The translations under genes were made by a program, and so were the position numbers. Positions 16,682 through 24,783 of a DNA stretch of 42,178 bases are shown here, piece by piece. Source of the DNA: Candidatus Aenigmatarchaeota archaeon. Its GTDB lineage: Archaea > Aenigmatarchaeota > Aenigmatarchaeia > QMZP01 > JAUXAV01. How positions within the stretch are numbered: the stretch's first letter is position 1; every line of letters starts with the position of its first letter. The notes under the pieces were generated by a model. It was given only the letters and a program-made list of their open reading frames with translations. It was not told the DNA's origin and ran no database searches. The stretch is from assembly GCA_030619735.1 (NCBI GenBank), contig JAUXAV010000001.1, positions 1 to 42,178 of the forward strand, written 5' to 3'.

Positions 16682-16764
16682 AGGTCCTTGGCTGGGAACC
16701 AAGGATTTGGTTTGAGGAAGGCCTTAAAGGGCTGATAGAATATATAAAGAAGCGCGGGAATTAG
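16678..16764 (+). pseudogene. Orphan C-terminal tail of an extended SDR epimerase
   Basis: A 28-codon frame opening with ATGA over the stop of the previous gene. It reads VLGWEPRIWFEEGLKGLIEY, closely matching the tail of the gene just upstream (LLDWEPKVSFEEGLKKTIEY). No other part of a second SDR is present. Likely the residue of a tandem paralogue lost by recombination between similar 3' ends. Translation is possible by coupling, but a function is unlikely. Confidence 0.65.
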
Positions 16765-17694
16765 TTATGGTTTCTGTTCCCTAAACCATTTAATATGCTC
16801 CCTGAGCCCTGATTCTATGCTGTATTTTGGTTCATAGCCAAGCTCATTCCTCGCCAGGGTTATGTCAGCAAGCGTGTCCTGGACATCACCTGGCTGCATT
16901 TTCTTTAATATAACCTTGGTCTTGCCCACTAGCCTGAAGATTATCTCGACTAATTCCTTTACACTGATGCTCCTTCCTGAGCCAATATTGTATAATCCAG
17001 GCTTTTCATTAAGCGCTAAGATGTTGGCATCTACGACATCCTTAACATATGTAAAATCCCTTGTCTGCTTTCCGTCTCCGTATATCTCTATGGGCTTACC
17101 TGCAAGTATGTTACATATGAATTTGCATATCGCCTCATCAGGTCTCTGTCTGGGGCCGTATACCGTAAAGTACCTGAGTATAGTGAGATTGAATCCGTAG
17201 AGCTTACCGAACGTATTGCACCAGGCCTCTCCCTGGAACTTTGAGAGGCTGTAGGGGGATATTGGCATGGGTTTTCTCTTCTCTGACACAGGCAGCCCTT
17301 CCCTTGGAACCTCCCCGTATATTGATGAAGAGGATGCATAAATAAATTTATTTGTGTCCCTGAATGCCTCAAGGAGATTGATGGTTCCTAGGACATTGGT
17401 TGTGAAATACTTCAGGGGATTCTTTATGGAGCTCCTGACACCTGCCATTGCTGCCTGATGGTTTACTATATCCACTCTACCAACCTTCTTGAAAATGGAT
17501 TTATTCAGTATAGAACCGAATATGAATTTGAAGTCCTTGTTTTGCTTAAGGATTTCCAGGTTTTTCTTTTTCAGCTCAGGGGAATAATAGGGGTCAAGAT
17601 TATCTATTCCAACAACTTCATGGCCCTGCTTAAGAATCTCTTCTGCTACATGGGAGCCTATGAATCCTGCACAACCTGTGACAAGCACTCGCAT
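16765..17694 (-). CDS. NAD-dependent epimerase, probably UDP-glucuronate/UDP-hexose 4-epimerase
   Basis: Extended SDR of 309 residues. CAGFIGSHVAEEIL binds NAD. IDNLDPYYSPELKKKNL and NHQAAMAGVRSSIKNP are typical of UDP-glucuronate 4-epimerases and WbpP-type enzymes. Catalytic SSSSIYG...SPYSLSKFQGE contains YxxxK, followed by RYFTVYGPRQRPDEAI and GDGKQTRDFTYVKDVV. Could make UDP-galacturonate from the Ugd product; UDP-glucose or UDP-GlcNAc 4-epimerase activity is the alternative. Convergent with the UXS gene and directly abutting the SDR tail remnant. A TATA-like box (minus strand AATAAATATAAT, about 17726-17737) precedes it. Confidence 0.8.
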   Translation of the reverse strand: MRVLVTGCAGFIGSHVAEEILKQGHEVVGIDNLDPYYSPELKKKNLEILKQNKDFKFIFGSILNKSIFKKVGRVDIVNHQAAMAGVRSSIKNPLKYFTTNVLGTINLLEAFRDTNKFIYASSSSIYGEVPREGLPVSEKRKPMPISPYSLSKFQGEAWCNTFGKLYGFNLTILRYFTVYGPRQRPDEAICKFICNILAGKPIEIYGDGKQTRDFTYVKDVVDANILALNEKPGLYNIGSGRSISVKELVEIIFRLVGKTKVILKKMQPGDVQDTLADITLARNELGYEPKYSIESGLREHIKWFREQKP

Positions 17695-17730
17695 ATTTAC
17701 ACCCTATCTTCTTTAAAGCAATTATTATAT

Positions 17731-19335
17731 TTATTGGCTTACTTCATAGATTATGAAGATTCTCTGCTCGTCTCTATATATTTCCTTGGCTTTTTTAAAC
17801 CTGGAATCATTCTCAATTTCATTGTATGGTTCTGAGCGAAATGTGTAATCTGGTGGTATTCTGCCGTTACAGTATGGCCTTTTTACAAACGGTATTTCGA
17901 AGGGGCCAAACTTTGGATGAAAGTATGCAGTGACCCCAGACTCCTCGTAATCGTAATAAATCGATATAACAACATAATCCACCCCGTTATTCTTAAACCA
18001 ATTATAATCGAACAATTTGTAGATTGTATAATTCCCCGATTTCCTTATATTGAAATATTCCAAATAATCAGGATGGCTTATATTAATCAATATATTCATA
18101 AATTTGTCAAATTCCATTTTTTTGCCATTAAACTCTGTGTATCGTGGCACGGAAAGTATGTTCTTCGTTGTGGTTGACTTTAAGTAGTATGGTAAGTATT
18201 CAGTGGCTATGGTGATATCCCCTTCAATAGAGTTTATATATTTCGATAGCTCTTCTGTGCCCCATAAACTTTTCTCTTCCAGGTCTATTAAATAAACAGT
18301 GTTCATGAATGATGCTAAAACAAGGACAGAGAAAATGCCGTAAACTAATCTTTTGTCTAGTTTACTCTGTGCTGCAACGAACCCTTTCGATGCGAATATG
18401 GCAAAAATTGGGATTAAAAGAGAAAGATATCTTAGTCTTAAATGCCCTGACCAGATGAAAAAACCAGTATACATCAATAAGCATATTAAGAAAAACACGC
18501 CTTTTTTTTCATTCCTTACAAACAACATGCCTAAGATTGAAAATAACAGCGTTGGTACAAAAACGAATTTTGTCAACTCGGATATATTCCATGGTGATAT
18601 AAAGAATGTTAGTTGTCTTGTTACAAGAATGTTTGCTCCGGAAAATATACTAAAAAACAAATAAGCAAGAACAAATATGATGGGAACTAAAGCTGCCGAA
18701 ATGATAAATTCTTTTGATATAAAGATTCTGGGCTTCTTTCTGTACAGGACGTAAATCAAGAGGGGAATTAAAAAAATTATTATGTTGAATTTAAGAAGCA
18801 TCCCAAGAGAAAGGGATAATGCTGAAAACAAGAAATACTTTTTATCCCTTTCTACACCTAAGTAGAAATTAAATATAAAGAGTGCCGAAAAAACCGCCAA
18901 AGGTATATCAGTCAATACCGATAGTCCCCACCTCCAAAAAAAGGGGAACGTAAAAATGAAGATGGTTGATAAAAAGGCCTCTTTTTTCCCATAAATTTTC
19001 CTTACGTAAAAATACGTGACCAAAAGTAGGAGATTCATAAAAATTATTGGTATGAGAATTCTGGCACCATTAATCCCAATACCTGATAATATGGATAATG
19101 AAATAATAGAGGGGATAAAAGGTAGTCTGTGAGTGAAATCATCCGGGTATTCTCCGATTAGAATGGATTTCCCGACAAATATATAATTAGTCTCGTCTGG
19201 ACTAAGTGAATTAAGATCCATAAAAATCGGGATAAGTATTGTTGTGAGCAATAAAACAGTAAGAATAAACATTAATTCATTTCTTTTGATATTTTTCATA
19301 ATTTTTGATTGCACTTCTGACACCTCATACTTCAC
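17731..19335 (-). CDS. Polytopic membrane glycosyltransferase, GT39/PMT-ArnT-like
   Basis: 534 residues; a dozen or so hydrophobic segments, starting with a first helix around residues 20-40. The conserved acidic loop FMDLNSLSPDETNYIFVGKS follows the first helix, as in GT-C enzymes where an Asp-Glu pair is catalytic. DFTHRLPFIPS follows. These enzymes take a sugar from a polyprenyl-phosphate donor on the outer face of the membrane. The start may be Met13 (19299). Strongly A/T-rich with AAA, ATT and TTT codons, unlike the AGG/CTG-rich genes nearby. A truncated homologue lies at 31499-31825. Confidence 0.75.
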   Translation of the reverse strand: MKYEVSEVQSKIMKNIKRNELMFILTVLLLTTILIPIFMDLNSLSPDETNYIFVGKSILIGEYPDDFTHRLPFIPSIISLSILSGIGINGARILIPIIFMNLLLLVTYFYVRKIYGKKEAFLSTIFIFTFPFFWRWGLSVLTDIPLAVFSALFIFNFYLGVERDKKYFLFSALSLSLGMLLKFNIIIFLIPLLIYVLYRKKPRIFISKEFIISAALVPIIFVLAYLFFSIFSGANILVTRQLTFFISPWNISELTKFVFVPTLLFSILGMLFVRNEKKGVFFLICLLMYTGFFIWSGHLRLRYLSLLIPIFAIFASKGFVAAQSKLDKRLVYGIFSVLVLASFMNTVYLIDLEEKSLWGTEELSKYINSIEGDITIATEYLPYYLKSTTTKNILSVPRYTEFNGKKMEFDKFMNILINISHPDYLEYFNIRKSGNYTIYKLFDYNWFKNNGVDYVVISIYYDYEESGVTAYFHPKFGPFEIPFVKRPYCNGRIPPDYTFRSEPYNEIENDSRFKKAKEIYRDEQRIFIIYEVSQ

Positions 19336-19518
19336 AAAGTGAAATATAAATGGACATCAAGGAATTGACACATATATAGACTTTAATAGAATAATTAGTA
19401 GGCGGCAATATAAATCTTCCTCAACCGGCACAATTCTATGCCAAGCTCCAATACACAGTTAATTATTTATACCCAGTAGTTGAAATAAATCTATCTATAA
19501 TAAGTTTTGGTAATTTGA

Positions 19519-20238
19519 ATGGTCAAGAAAAAAAAAATGAGTGAGAAATATCTACTCAAACACCGCTACCTGATCACAGACAAGCGATATTTAATATATA
19601 CAAAAGAACTGTACGGTAGAATTGCTAAATCAGTAGCAAAAAGGCTTGCAAAAACCAGGATAACCCCTAATCAGGTAACTATACTTTCACTTTTTTTGGG
19701 TTTAATTTCTGGCCTGTTGTTCTCATTCGGATATCAGATATATTTGATAATTGGTATTGTCTTATTGCAGCTTTCTGTATTTCTTGACTATCTTGATGGT
19801 AATTTGGCCAGGGAAAAAAATTCAATGAGCGCTTTTGGGTGTTGGCTGGATAGTTTCGGGGACAGGATAATTGATTTCTTTGTTTTTTTCGGTTTAGCGT
19901 GGGGTGCCTTTTCCATAACGGGCAATTATTTAATTTGGATTCTATGTTCACTTATTTTAGGTGGGCACTATCTGATAGTGTTTAATTATCTAGCAGTCAT
20001 AGTAAGTATTTATGAAATGAGAATTACGAAGAAAATAGAAACGAGCAGATTTATGAAAATTTTCGGGTATTCCAGAAGCAATATATACCTTTTGTTGGTG
20101 GTTTTTGTTTTGCTAAACAACATTTTATGGTATTTTTATTTGATGAGTATTTATTCTTGGTTGTGCTATCTGGGCTCTGTTTCTTTTTTCACAATAAAAA
20201 TTAAGAAATACAGTGAATCAAGGAAGGATTCTACGTAA
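19519..20238 (+). CDS. CDP-alcohol phosphatidyltransferase-family membrane enzyme
   Basis: Moves a phospho-alcohol from a CDP-activated donor, or a CDP-linked lipid onto an alcohol, as in archaeal phospholipid head-group synthesis. 239 residues with several hydrophobic helices after a basic N-terminus. The diagnostic DG-x2-AR-x8-G-x3-D-x3-D motif is complete: DGNLAREKNSMSAFGCWLDS followed by FGD (about residues 93-115). The ATG at 19519 has a TATA-like TCTATAATAAG about 22-30 bases upstream. A/T-rich like its neighbour at 17731. The alcohol could be inositol phosphate, glycerol or a glycan component. Confidence 0.85.
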   Translation: MVKKKKMSEKYLLKHRYLITDKRYLIYTKELYGRIAKSVAKRLAKTRITPNQVTILSLFLGLISGLLFSFGYQIYLIIGIVLLQLSVFLDYLDGNLAREKNSMSAFGCWLDSFGDRIIDFFVFFGLAWGAFSITGNYLIWILCSLILGGHYLIVFNYLAVIVSIYEMRITKKIETSRFMKIFGYSRSNIYLLLVVFVLLNNILWYFYLMSIYSWLCYLGSVSFFTIKIKKYSESRKDST

Positions 20239-20266
20239 TGTTCATGGTACAAAGCATTTTTCACTT

Positions 20267-21856
20267 TCATTTTTTCTTGTAAATGAATGTCCTAGTATTA
20301 GGAAGGTTGCCCTCAATAGTTTTCACCAGTTCAAAAGCTTTGTGTTTGCTGGCAAACTCCAGCAAGTCATACTCGCTATCTATTTTCGTGTATTCCTCAT
20401 GCACAATGATATAATTCACCTTTGGGTATTCTATGTTGAACCTTGCCCATTCCGGCTCTGAATATTTGCCTTCTATCATCTGTTCCAGTTCGCTCTCCTT
20501 ACGGGGCATGTAGAATAAGTATATCTTTCTTTCCTTGTCAAGGAGGGCAAAACTGAAAGCCTGGCCCCTGTACTGGGAACTTATGATACTGGTCTCTGAT
20601 TCTGTATCTTCTATTACATACAGGGAAGCTTCATCAAACTTTCCCACTGGAAACTCGTTTCCGGTTGCAATTAAGAAATGCGAGCACTGGGCAACAGCAA
20701 GAATCATTATGGCAATCACAACTGGGTGCCAGATTTTTTTAAATAGCTTGATAATTACCCTTGAGGTGGGTATGATTATAAAGGGGATTATGTAAATCAT
20801 GAACCTTGGTTGTGCCCCGCCATATATGGAAAAGGTTATGAAGAAGACCAGGACCATAACTATTGAAGCCTTTTCTACTATATTTAATGCCCTAATTTTT
20901 TTGACTAGGAATACTATGGCCAAGATGAAGAATGGTATCAGGTACCAAGTATGGAGGATGGTTGAGATATAGAACACGAAATTCTGCAGTGATGAAAGCC
21001 CTATATAGCTTCGTTTTGTCCCGTCCATAAGCGGGAAACCTTCAACGGCACTTTTCTCAAACCCTCCGGCATGTTCTGTCCATTTGCCCAGTCCTGAGAG
21101 GCCCTGGGTTTCTAGGACTGCAAGCTCTATAATCCAGGGACTCAGAAAAATGAAAAACAAAATAATCGATACAGCAATCTGCTTGTGCTTTTTCCTTAAG
21201 GATGAAAAAGATAATCCTCTGTGCCAGAGCAGGGTAAGGAAAAGAACGGGTAGTATCAAGACCATGGGAGGCTTTGTAAGAATTGCCAGGGCTGAGCCTA
21301 TTGCAGTGAGGTAGAGATACCTGCTCTTGTTCTTCAGGGAATACAGGGAGAAATAATAAACTGTTATGACCAGGAACATGGTTGATGCAATTTCCAGCAG
21401 AAGGCTGGTTGAGTAATAGAAAATCAGGGGATTGAAGGCTATTAGGAAAACCCCCAGGAATGCCACTCTCCTGTCCTTGTAGCAGAGCTTGGATAATTTG
21501 TATGCGAAAAAGAGTAGAATCATTACCTCTATTATGGAAGGCAGTATAGTTATAAACCTGCTCACACCAAACAGAAGGTAGATCAGCCCTAGGAAGATGA
21601 AATGAAAAGGACTATATGCCAGGAAGGAACCAAAGGATTTGTAATGCATATGGTGGCTTATGGCCAGGTCACTTAGTTCTGAGAAAGAGATGGTAGGATT
21701 TGAAAGCCATGCAGTTCCCAGCTCATTGACAAACAACCCTGCAGCAGCGTGGTTGCCCTCATCACCCGTCATCCTGTTAATATTGATTGTGGTCAGGCTG
21801 AGGACAAGGCTGAATAGCAATATAAAAATTAATATAAACTTATTTTCTTTATTCAT
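20267..21856 (-). CDS. Polytopic membrane glycosyltransferase, GT39-like
   Basis: 529 residues with about ten hydrophobic helices and a soluble C-terminal part. After the first helix comes NRMTGDEGNHAAAG, carrying the acidic DE pair typical of GT-C transferases. SHHMHYKSFGSFLAYSPFHF and RFITILPSIIEVM fit the early periplasm-equivalent loop and next helices. It would use polyprenyl-phosphate sugars at the external membrane face. Divergent from the GT2 gene at 21894, with only 37 bases between. A GT2 enzyme of that kind often makes the polyprenyl-phosphate donor for such a transferase, so the pair may work together. Confidence 0.75.
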   Translation of the reverse strand: MNKENKFILIFILLFSLVLSLTTININRMTGDEGNHAAAGLFVNELGTAWLSNPTISFSELSDLAISHHMHYKSFGSFLAYSPFHFIFLGLIYLLFGVSRFITILPSIIEVMILLFFAYKLSKLCYKDRRVAFLGVFLIAFNPLIFYYSTSLLLEIASTMFLVITVYYFSLYSLKNKSRYLYLTAIGSALAILTKPPMVLILPVLFLTLLWHRGLSFSSLRKKHKQIAVSIILFFIFLSPWIIELAVLETQGLSGLGKWTEHAGGFEKSAVEGFPLMDGTKRSYIGLSSLQNFVFYISTILHTWYLIPFFILAIVFLVKKIRALNIVEKASIVMVLVFFITFSIYGGAQPRFMIYIIPFIIIPTSRVIIKLFKKIWHPVVIAIMILAVAQCSHFLIATGNEFPVGKFDEASLYVIEDTESETSIISSQYRGQAFSFALLDKERKIYLFYMPRKESELEQMIEGKYSEPEWARFNIEYPKVNYIIVHEEYTKIDSEYDLLEFASKHKAFELVKTIEGNLPNTRTFIYKKK

Positions 21857-21893
21857 AATAAATATAAGAAAAGTAGTATATAAATTAGATATT

Positions 21894-22580
21894 ATGCAGC
21901 CACAAATTTCTATAATAATCCCATGTTATAATGAGGAAGAGAACATAGGAGAATGTATAAGAAGGATTCCAAAATTAGAAAAGAGCAGTGAAATACTTGT
22001 AGTTGATGACGGTAGTAGTGATAGGACAGCAGAAATGGCTAGAAATGCCAAGAGGGAAAATATCATGGTTATAAGGTATGTGAAAAACAGGGGTAAGGGC
22101 TATGCCTTTAGGGTGGGGTTAAAGAACGCAAGGGGCGAGGTTGTCCTTATCCAAGATGCAGATATGGCAACGCCACCTGAGGATATACCCAACATAGTAA
22201 AGCCCATCCTTGAGGGAAGGGCTGATTTTGTCAATGGAACAAGGTTTGTGTATCCTATGGAAAGCGGAGCCATGAAGAGTATGCATGTCTTTGGCAACAG
22301 GGTTTTTGCATTCCTGGTTTCGGTTATGATAAGGAAGTGGCTGACTGATACCCTCTGCGGCTTCAAAGCATTTAGGAAGAGCATGCTAAAGGGGGAATTG
22401 CATGAGGACAGCTGGCCTGATTTTGAACTCCTCTTTATGGCAAAGAAGAGCGGCATGAGAATTACAGAGGTGCCCATTCACTATAAGAGAAGAAAGGCAG
22501 GGGAGAGTAAGATGAAAACCTTCAGCCATGCATATAAGATGTTCAGGATGCTTGCAAGGTCATTGCTTGGTACATATTGA
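21894..22580 (+). CDS. GT2-family glycosyltransferase (dolichyl-phosphate sugar synthase-like)
   Basis: 228 residues, GT-A fold: ISIIIPCYNEEENIGECIRR, LVVDDGSSDRTAEMA, NRGKGYAFRVGLKNARG and VLIQDADMATPPEDI (DxD metal site), then TDTLCGFKAFRK and VPIHYKRRKAGESKM. These are the marks of dolichyl/polyprenyl-phosphate mannose or glucose synthases. No membrane segment at the C-terminus. The ATG at 21894 is chosen over the upstream in-frame start at 21660, because that extension runs antisense through the divergent membrane transferase gene and the GT2 fold begins right after 21894. Confidence 0.85.
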   Translation: MQPQISIIIPCYNEEENIGECIRRIPKLEKSSEILVVDDGSSDRTAEMARNAKRENIMVIRYVKNRGKGYAFRVGLKNARGEVVLIQDADMATPPEDIPNIVKPILEGRADFVNGTRFVYPMESGAMKSMHVFGNRVFAFLVSVMIRKWLTDTLCGFKAFRKSMLKGELHEDSWPDFELLFMAKKSGMRITEVPIHYKRRKAGESKMKTFSHAYKMFRMLARSLLGTY

Positions 22581-22593
22581 ATAATTGCTAAAG

Positions 22594-23631
22594 TTACCTG
22601 CCCTTGGACAGTAGGACCCTGTGTATTTCCTCAAAAATATCCTCCAGTCCTATTCTTATATCCCATCTGGGGAAGTGCTTCCTTGCCTTGCTAATATTGG
22701 AAATCCACCATATGTGGTCAGCCTCTCTTTCCGGCCCAAGTTTGTAATTCATTTTCTTGCCTGTTATCTTCTCTATAAGATCTAGTGCCTCAAGTATGGA
22801 GATGGAATTTTTCCTTGAGCCTCCTATATTGTAAACCTCCCCGGGCTTCGGATTTTTGATGAACTCTAGGAAGAGCATTGCCAGGTCTTTGGCATGGATA
22901 ACATCCCTGACCTGATAGCCACCGTAACCAAATACTGTCAGCTCCTCTCCTGTAAGTGCCTTCTTAACAAAATAAGGCTCCCAGTTGTGCATTTCAACCG
23001 CCCTTGCGGCCCCTCCTGTTATACAGCCCATTCTGAAGCTGCCTGTCTTGAGGCCATAAAGGCGTGCATACTCCTGTACATATAGGTCTGCTGCTGCCTT
23101 GCTTACCCCAAAGGGCGTATGCATATTCCGGTCAATTCTGAGGTTCTCATCAAACCCTTCCCTCAGGGCAGGGTCAATTGGCTCAAATCTTTTGCCAACC
23201 TTCTTGTATTTAAAATAGTTCGGCATCTCCCCATATACTTTGTTGGTGGAGCAGAAAACAAAAACCGCATCCTTATTGTGTTTCCTGACCCTTTCCAGCA
23301 AAGAGAGTGTCCCCTGTGCATTGATTTGAAAATCTTCCAAGGGTAGCTCAATCGATTTCGGATGCGATGGCTGAGCTGCTGTATGGATTATAGCATCTGC
23401 CTTCTTTATCAGTGGAAGCATTCCCTCACCCCTGAAATCCATCTCGTGGTGCTCTATGTTATAGTTCTTCAAAAGCTCTTCTATTATGGCTTTCGTACTG
23501 CCCTCCTCGCCAAAGAGTTTGCCTCTCATATAGTTGTCAATACTTATAACCTTCCAGCCCCTATCTGAAAATAGCCTGCAGCACTCCGAACCAACTAACC
23601 CTGCACCGCCTGTGATCAGAACTGTTGTCAT
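22594..23631 (-). CDS. Extended SDR epimerase, CDP-paratose 2-epimerase-like
   Basis: 345 residues from the ATG at 23631 (an in-frame GTG lies at 23646). TVLITGGAGLVGSECCRLF binds NAD; IDNYMRGKLFGEEGST, HTAAQPSHPKSI, FCSTNKVYGEMPNY and TPFGVSKAAADLYVQEY follow. FGYGGYQVRDVIHAKDL is typical of CDP-tyvelose/paratose 2-epimerase relatives. The usual catalytic Tyr of YxxxK is replaced by Phe in PFGVSK, as in that subfamily as I recall it, where 2-epimerisation does not need it. A TATA-like box (minus strand TATAAATTAA) sits 25-30 bases before 23631. Actual substrate unknown. Confidence 0.7.
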   Translation of the reverse strand: MTTVLITGGAGLVGSECCRLFSDRGWKVISIDNYMRGKLFGEEGSTKAIIEELLKNYNIEHHEMDFRGEGMLPLIKKADAIIHTAAQPSHPKSIELPLEDFQINAQGTLSLLERVRKHNKDAVFVFCSTNKVYGEMPNYFKYKKVGKRFEPIDPALREGFDENLRIDRNMHTPFGVSKAAADLYVQEYARLYGLKTGSFRMGCITGGAARAVEMHNWEPYFVKKALTGEELTVFGYGGYQVRDVIHAKDLAMLFLEFIKNPKPGEVYNIGGSRKNSISILEALDLIEKITGKKMNYKLGPEREADHIWWISNISKARKHFPRWDIRIGLEDIFEEIHRVLLSKGR

Positions 23632-23662
23632 ACTCAAATCTTTCACATATTAATTTATATGT

Positions 23663-23827
23663 TTATATTATCCCATAATATGGACCATACAGCGTCCTGA
23701 TATAAATCCCTACATCCCCTGCGCTAAGACCGACAGATGTAATGCTCCAGAACCTGAGGACTATGCCCAATATTATAATCAGGGCAAGTATAATTAGTGT
23801 CTTGTGTTTCATAGCCTGCTCCAGCAT
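23663..23827 (-). pseudogene. N-terminal remnant of a GT39-like membrane protein
   Basis: A 54-codon frame from the ATG at 23827. It is one basic-flanked hydrophobic helix (KHKTLIILALIIILGIVLRF) followed by WSITSVGLSAGDVGIY and a stop. This is how polytopic GT39-like proteins begin: a helix, then a short loop with an acidic residue. The remaining ~450 residues are missing. A TATA-like string (minus strand GCATTTATATGCG, 23846-23858) means it may still be transcribed. Alternatively it is a genuine small membrane protein. Confidence 0.4.
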
Positions 23828-23894
23828 CGTTAATAAATGGAAATACGCATATAAATGCATTGCATAGGCATTACAAAACCCCTCAAACATTCAG

Positions 23895-23910
23895 AATTTA
23901 TTTAAATACC
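23895..23910 (+). promoter_or_regulatory. TATA-like box of the GT2 gene at 23930
   Basis: AATTTATTTAAATACC is centred about 27 bases before the ATG at 23930, with no room for a leader, so the transcript should be leaderless. Confidence 0.5.
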
Positions 23911-23929
23911 CAAGGATTACCTTTAAATT

Positions 23930-24778
23930 ATGCTGAGCATAGTAATCCCGACATACAATGAGGAGGAGGGAATTGACCAGGTTCTTGGAGAGATAAAGGG
24001 AGTAATGGCAAAATTAAAGGAGAAGAGCGAGATAATCGTTGTTGATGATGGCTCCCAGGACAGGACTGCTGAGATTGCAAAAAAGCACAAGGTGAAGCTG
24101 ATAAGGAATCCCTACAACAGGGGGTATGGGTTTTCCATAAAAAGGGGAATAAAGGAGTCCAAAGGCGACTGGATTCTCATAACAGATGCAGACGGCACAT
24201 ACCCTGTGAAGGACATACCCAGGCTTCTGGAATATACAGGGGAATATGATATGGTGGTGGGCGCAAGAACAGGAAAGAATGTCAAGATACCCCTTATGAG
24301 GAGGCCGGCAAAGTTCATGCTCGGGAGGGTGGCCAACTACCTGACCGGGGTGAAGATACCTGACCTGAACTCAGGGTTCAGGGTGTTCAGGAAGGATATA
24401 GCCCTGAGGTTTTTCAATCTCTTCCCCTATGGTTTCTCCTTCACCACAACCATAACCATGGCCTGCCTCAGCAATGAGTACCTGGTCAAGTATGTGCCGA
24501 TAGACTACCATAGGAGGAAGGGAAAATCCAGTATGAAGAGAAGGGAGTTCATAAACTTCAATATCTTGATGCTCAGGATGATAATGTATTTCAAGCCCCT
24601 CAAGATATTCATGCCGAGTGCAGCGGTGCTATTCATAATAGGCATTGTCCTTTTGCTGTGGGACCTTATCATAAGGTTTAATGTTACAGAGCTCTCTGTT
24701 ATGATAATACTGGTTTCATTCCTGGTTGGGTTCCTGGGCCTGATTGCAGACCTGGTGGTTAAGAAAACAAGTGAATAA
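23930..24778 (+). CDS. GT2 glycosyltransferase with C-terminal membrane helices (polyprenyl-phosphate sugar synthase type)
   Basis: 282 residues. GT-A domain: LSIVIPTYNEEEGIDQVLGE, IIVVDDGSQDRTAEIA, NPYNRGYGFSIKRGI and ILITDADGTYPVKDI, with the metal site in DADGTYP, then DLNSGFRVFRKD and DYHRRKGKSSM. Residues from about 225 form two hydrophobic helices (AAVLFIIGIVLLLW, LSVMIILVSFLVGFL), a layout known from polyprenyl-phosphate glucosyltransferases and GtrB-like proteins. Likely loads a sugar on polyprenyl phosphate for the GT39-like enzymes. Leaderless start at 23930. Confidence 0.85.
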   Translation: MLSIVIPTYNEEEGIDQVLGEIKGVMAKLKEKSEIIVVDDGSQDRTAEIAKKHKVKLIRNPYNRGYGFSIKRGIKESKGDWILITDADGTYPVKDIPRLLEYTGEYDMVVGARTGKNVKIPLMRRPAKFMLGRVANYLTGVKIPDLNSGFRVFRKDIALRFFNLFPYGFSFTTTITMACLSNEYLVKYVPIDYHRRKGKSSMKRREFINFNILMLRMIMYFKPLKIFMPSAAVLFIIGIVLLLWDLIIRFNVTELSVMIILVSFLVGFLGLIADLVVKKTSE

Positions 24779-24783
24779 AAGCC

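Noticed and set aside
21660..21893. N-terminal extension of the GT2 protein back to 21660
   Set aside because: It runs antisense through the start of the divergent membrane transferase, and the GT2 fold begins immediately after the ATG at 21894.
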